Assembly: GCA_002348705.1 (NCBI GenBank)
Contig: DEAU01000028.1
Location: forward strand, 134,586 to 198,585
Reading direction: 5' to 3'
Source: Candidatus Neomicrothrix sp. UBA2974
Lineage (GTDB): Bacteria > Actinomycetota > Acidimicrobiia > Acidimicrobiales > MedAcidi-G1
Length of the DNA: 64,000 nt
Within the stretch, counting starts at the first letter, position 1. Every line of letters begins with the position of its first letter. The notes beneath the pieces were generated by a model. The model ran no database searches. It saw only the letters and a program-made list of their open reading frames with translations, and had not been told where the DNA came from. Shown one piece after another: positions 61,226 through 64,000 of this stretch. A program made the position numbers and the translations under genes.

Positions 61226-61885
61226 TCAGTGGGCTCCTCTCGAGTTTGGATGATTGGGTGGAGGGCTAATGCGGATACCGGCGAGGACCGCACTTTCGAG
61301 ATTCTTTAAGCCGGTGGGGCGATGTTCAAACTCCAGCCCCAGTTGGTTGGCGGCAGCCTGAGCTTGGTCTATGAGATCGGGATCGTTGGTCTGCGATAGA
61401 TAAACGAGTCGGCGGTAGTTGCCGAAGACAGCCCCCAGCATTGCCGGATGAGTATCTAACCAGAAGGCTCTTATCACCAGACGGTCGAAGTGCTTCACCA
61501 GATAGTCGGTCAGAAAGAAGGTGCCCAACTCCTCAGCATGCAAGTCGGTGAAGGTTTGGCTGCCGGCCAGAAACTCGTAGCAATGGTCGCCGGGAAGTCT
61601 CTCGACTCCTAGCTCATCGCATACAGCGTCCAAGCGTCCACCGGTGCCACAGTCGGCGTAGCCCACGAAGATTCGGTCGTAACGTCCGTTGGCGTTGTGC
61701 AGGCGTGTCTCGACGGCCTCGGGGATGGCTTTGGGTGTGTTGTGCAGGGAGGCAGGTAGGCATTCAACGTCGACGTGGTCGAGGTGATTGGCCTCCACCA
61801 GCTGCAGTAATTCGCGGGCGAGAGCTCCACAGGCGACAATCAGTGTTCGCCCGCCCGACGCGGCGACGCCGGTGGGCTTGTGCAT
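61226..61885 (-). CDS. DUF1638 domain protein
   Basis: A 219-residue protein matching the DUF1638 pattern: TLIVACGALARELLQL, ECLPASLHNTPKAIPEAVE, IFVGYADCGTGGRLD, PGDHCYEFLAG and GTFFLTDYLVKHFD. The conserved Cys and His residues suggest metal or cofactor contact. The family is common beside MttB-type methyltransferases but has no assigned reaction that I know of. It begins eight bases after the corrinoid protein gene. Confidence 0.85.
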   Translation of the reverse strand: MHKPTGVAASGGRTLIVACGALARELLQLVEANHLDHVDVECLPASLHNTPKAIPEAVETRLHNANGRYDRIFVGYADCGTGGRLDAVCDELGVERLPGDHCYEFLAGSQTFTDLHAEELGTFFLTDYLVKHFDRLVIRAFWLDTHPAMLGAVFGNYRRLVYLSQTNDPDLIDQAQAAANQLGLEFEHRPTGLKNLESAVLAGIRISPPPNHPNSRGAH

Positions 61886-61893
61886 GGATCCGG

Positions 61894-62598
61894 TCAGGCG
61901 GCGGCCCGGCGCTCGGCCACCAGTCGCGCTGCCGTCTCCGCTGCGACCGCTGCATCGCGACAGTAGGCATCTGCACCGATGGCCTCGCCGAATTCCTCGT
62001 TCAGTGGAGCACCGCCCACGATGACCGCGTATTCCTCACGAAGACTCTTTTCCTCAAGGGTGTCGATGACAACCTTCATGTACGGCATGGTTGTCGTGAG
62101 CAAGGCCGACATGCCGAGGATGTCGGGCTGGTGCTCATCTAGGGCACCAAGAAACTCCTCGACGTCAGTATTGATGCCCAAGTCGATGACCTCAAAGCCG
62201 GCACCCTCGAGCATCATTCCGACCAAGTTCTTTCCGATGTCGTGGATGTCGCCCTTGACGGTGCCAATGACCACCTTGCCGATTGGCTCGGCCCCGGTTT
62301 CGGCCAGAAGTGGACGGAGTATGGCCATGCCGGCCTTCATGGCGTTGGCGGCCAGAAGGACCTCGGGGACAAAAAGGATGCCGTCGCGGAAGTCGATTCC
62401 AACGATACGCATGCCCTCGACAAGGGCCTCGTTCAGGACACGACTGGCATCCCATCCGCGGGCAAGCAGAATGTTGGTTCCTTCTTCTATCTCCTCGGCT
62501 AGGCCGTCGTAGAGGTCATCGTGCATCTGAGCGGTGAGGTCCTCATCGTTCAGATCCGCTAGGACGATTTCTTCTTCGTTGGTGGTCTCTTCGGCCAT
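61894..62598 (-). CDS. corrinoid (B12-binding) methyl carrier protein
   Basis: A 234-residue protein with an N-terminal helical cap (residues 20-100, including ALVEGMRIVGIDFRDGILFVPEVLLAANAM) and a Rossmann-like B12 domain with the DxHxxG signature GDIHDIGKN, placing the lower cobalt ligand at H119. It shuttles the methyl group between MttB and the THF methyltransferase. The frame extends to 62946, but ATG at 62598 gives the family N-terminus and leaves a promoter region shared with the iclR gene. It is the first gene of the leftward cluster. Confidence 0.93.
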   Translation of the reverse strand: MAEETTNEEEIVLADLNDEDLTAQMHDDLYDGLAEEIEEGTNILLARGWDASRVLNEALVEGMRIVGIDFRDGILFVPEVLLAANAMKAGMAILRPLLAETGAEPIGKVVIGTVKGDIHDIGKNLVGMMLEGAGFEVIDLGINTDVEEFLGALDEHQPDILGMSALLTTTMPYMKVVIDTLEEKSLREEYAVIVGGAPLNEEFGEAIGADAYCRDAAVAAETAARLVAERRAAA

Positions 62599-62716
62599 GG
62601 TGATGCGCTCCGTTGCGGACTTGGGGTCAAGGGACCCCGGTACAGCCTTTGATTGTCGAACGTCGGTATGTGATGGTCGCTTAGCCGCAACGCTAGCCCG
62701 GGTTGTGGCCACGTTC

Positions 62717-62733
62717 TTCCCGTATTGCGGGAA
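62717..62733. promoter_or_regulatory. IclR-type palindrome, copy 1
   Basis: TTCCCGTATTGCGGGAA: perfect six-base arms around TATTG. It lies in the divergent promoter region of the corrinoid cluster and the iclR gene, with a second copy 18 bases downstream. Confidence 0.6.
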
Positions 62734-62734
62734 G

Positions 62735-62751
62735 TTCCTGTATTGTGGGAA
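62735..62751. promoter_or_regulatory. IclR-type palindrome, copy 2
   Basis: TTCCTGTATTGTGGGAA: the same pattern as copy 1 with two arm changes. Starts are 18 bases apart, close to two helical turns, so two dimers could bind the same DNA face. Confidence 0.55.
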
Positions 62752-62836
62752 ATATAGCTGTCCTAGCTGAGGACGGTCCAGTCGAGCTTCCCGACGAGGT
62801 TGGCTAGCGGACAGCGGAGTTGGGTGGAGAAAATCA

Positions 62837-63589
62837 ATGCAGAGCGTGCAGAGCATCGACCGGGCCTTTGCAATCCTTGAGGAACTGGCAGCGGATCCAG
62901 CGGGAATCAGCGAACTGTCGCGCCGGCTGGACCTGCCCACGAGCACCGTGGCGCGCCTACTGGCGACCTTGGAGGGCGTTGGTGCCGTGGATCGTCTTGA
63001 AAACGGAAGTGGTTATCGCATCGGATCCTCGTTGGTGACGATGGCCTCGAGCGTTGACACCTCTCAAAGCCTTTTAGCCGTGGCCCAGGGAGCCATGGAG
63101 GATTTGGTCGAAATGGTGGCTGAGGCGGCAGGACTTTCTATCCCAGTCGGCTACGACGTCCGGTACATCGGACAGATGGACTGCGCAAATTCCGTTCAGG
63201 TCCGGGATTGGACCGGCGTGAGTCTTCCAATGCATCTTGTGCCGTCCGGGATGGTGATTCTTGCCCAATGGCCGGTTGCGGCCATCGACCGGTATCTCGA
63301 TCGCAAGCTCGACCGCTACACCACGAAATCGGTAACTAGTCCGACCACGATCCGGACTCGTCTGGCCGAGATCCGTGAGAAAGGTGTCTTTTGGATGGAA
63401 GGAGAGTTCTCTGAGGATGTCCGCTCTGTGGCGTCACCAATATTTGACTCCACCGGAACGGTGGTGGGTGCTTTGCATATTCACGGACCCAGTTACCGCT
63501 TTCCTCAGCCCACGCTTCAGAACATCGTCACCGAGCGGGTCCGGTTGACGGCTAGCAAGATTTCGGCCGATCTTGGATACGAGGCCTAG
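62837..63589 (+). CDS. IclR family transcriptional regulator
   Basis: A 250-residue IclR regulator. An N-terminal winged helix (QSIDRAFAILEELAADPAGISELSRRLDLPTSTVARLL) is followed by the effector-binding domain (GLSIPVGYDVRYIGQ, then SLPMHLVPSG and GVFWMEGEF, ending near GALHIHGPSYRF). It is divergent from the corrinoid cluster with two palindromes between, so it probably senses the methylated amine or a product and controls the cluster and itself. The ATG has a nearby GGTGGAG. Confidence 0.93.
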   Translation: MQSVQSIDRAFAILEELAADPAGISELSRRLDLPTSTVARLLATLEGVGAVDRLENGSGYRIGSSLVTMASSVDTSQSLLAVAQGAMEDLVEMVAEAAGLSIPVGYDVRYIGQMDCANSVQVRDWTGVSLPMHLVPSGMVILAQWPVAAIDRYLDRKLDRYTTKSVTSPTTIRTRLAEIREKGVFWMEGEFSEDVRSVASPIFDSTGTVVGALHIHGPSYRFPQPTLQNIVTERVRLTASKISADLGYEA

Positions 63590-63628
63590 CCGCTCCGACC
63601 GTTCTGGTCTGCTCTTTCGGGTTCACCT

Positions 63629-64000
63629 CTAGGTCCGCCAGATGGTGCGCAGAGTCTCTAGGCCGCCGTCAACGGAGATCGTCTGTCCGTTCACGTAGCG
63701 CGCCTCCGGTGAGGATAGGAACACTGCCATGGCCGCGATGTCCCGGCCCTCGACGAAGGTCCGCATCGATACTTGCTTTGCGTAGGCGTTTCGGAGATCC
63801 ACCGCTGAAATGCCCGTAGCCTCGGCCTCGGCTTCGATAACCCGTTGCATTCGCTCACCGTCAACCGAGCCCGGGCATAGCACATTGGTGCGGATACCGA
63901 ACTCCCCACATTCCATGGCCAGAGTGTTGCCGAGTCCCACGATGGCGAACTTGGATGCGGCATAGGGGGTTCGCATCGGAAATCCGCTGATCCCCGCCGT
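63629..64000 (-). CDS. short-chain dehydrogenase/reductase, C-terminal part (runs off right edge)
   Basis: About 124 C-terminal residues are inside the window; the N-terminal NAD-binding half lies beyond base 64000. The catalytic Tyr-Lys (YAASK) is present, followed by LAMECGEFGIRTNVLCPGSV and the C-terminal VNGQTISVDGG, all typical of classical SDRs. The frame stays open to the window edge. It is on the opposite strand to the iclR gene and its role is unknown. Confidence 0.9.
   Translation of the reverse strand, partial: TAGISGFPMRTPYAASKFAIVGLGNTLAMECGEFGIRTNVLCPGSVDGERMQRVIEAEAEATGISAVDLRNAYAKQVSMRTFVEGRDIAAMAVFLSSPEARYVNGQTISVDGGLETLRTIWRT

Noticed and set aside
62598..62837. Cobalamin riboswitch ahead of the corrinoid cluster
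   Set aside because: No B12-box-like conserved stretch was recognised in the 238-base gap; the tandem palindromes explain regulation better.
1..64000. tRNA, rRNA, CRISPR array, insertion sequence or prophage
   Set aside because: No cloverleaf, repeat-spacer array, transposase or phage gene was seen; gaps are all under 300 bases.

Overview
The window is about 60% GC with densely packed genes, many GTG or TTG starts and many 1-4 base start/stop overlaps. It carries Tat/lipoprotein-type exported proteins, four cytochrome P450s and an F420-type luciferase-fold oxidoreductase. This points to a GC-rich actinobacterium. I suspect the marine or soil Acidimicrobiia, but that is an inference from gene style and no marker gene was compared. 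There is no rRNA, tRNA, CRISPR array or insertion sequence, and no gap over 300 bases. The window is almost entirely catabolic and transport genes. All family names come from motif and sequence recognition without any database search.

Region 1 (1-4504) runs mostly leftward. It holds an aminotransferase start cut by the window edge, an MFS transporter and an agmatinase-type ureohydrolase, which form an overlapping operon. A small methyltransferase and an amidase follow.

Region 2 (4564-29694) is an aromatic/amine catabolic island. Two divergent aldehyde dehydrogenases, a short unknown ORF, an acyl-CoA-dehydrogenase-like enzyme and a NicX-like ring-cleavage dioxygenase come first. Next are P450 no. 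1 with an acetoacetate-decarboxylase-like protein, a FAH-family hydrolase, and a branched-chain-type ABC importer with a fused permease-ATPase. A glutamine-synthetase-like ligase, P450 no. 2 and an SDR form a leftward operon. A MarR regulator and a PLP decarboxylase diverge from it. A class III extradiol dioxygenase, a second FAH protein, a cupin and an MhpA-like hydroxylase follow. P450 no. 3 and a class I glutamine-amidotransferase-fold hydrolase close the island. I found the same 22-bp palindrome (arms AATCATTTGG / CCAAATGATT) at four promoter positions in the island. I propose these are operators of the MarR protein and that the island is one regulon.

Region 3 (29807-35777) has a phospholipase-D-fold protein, rmuC, a uroporphyrinogen-III-synthase-like gene and an APH-fold kinase. 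It also has a flavin amine oxidase whose domain order is circularly permuted and whose reading frame is broken near a GT repeat.

Region 4 (35898-47505) is a rightward cluster for reductive pyrimidine or hydantoin breakdown. It encodes a carbon-nitrogen hydrolase, an omega-aminotransferase, a dihydropyrimidinase and an MmsA-type dehydrogenase, then an LLM flavoprotein, a DUF1185-type protein and a 3-hydroxyisobutyrate-dehydrogenase-like enzyme. A NitT/TauT-type ABC importer completes it, and the cluster ends at a perfect 13-bp hairpin. No dihydropyrimidine dehydrogenase is visible.

Region 5 (47592-49832) has a YczE/YitT-like membrane protein and a 14-TM drug exporter.

Region 6 (49844-62598, leftward) is a B12-dependent methyl-transfer cluster: corrinoid protein, DUF1638, 'virulence factor' small protein, methyl-THF:corrinoid methyltransferase, corrinoid reductive activator, pyrrolysine-free MttB, formate-THF ligase, MTHFR, a TMADH-like Fe-S flavoprotein and P450 no. 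4. A divergent IclR regulator (62837) with two tandem palindromes in the shared promoter probably controls it. An SDR runs off the right edge.
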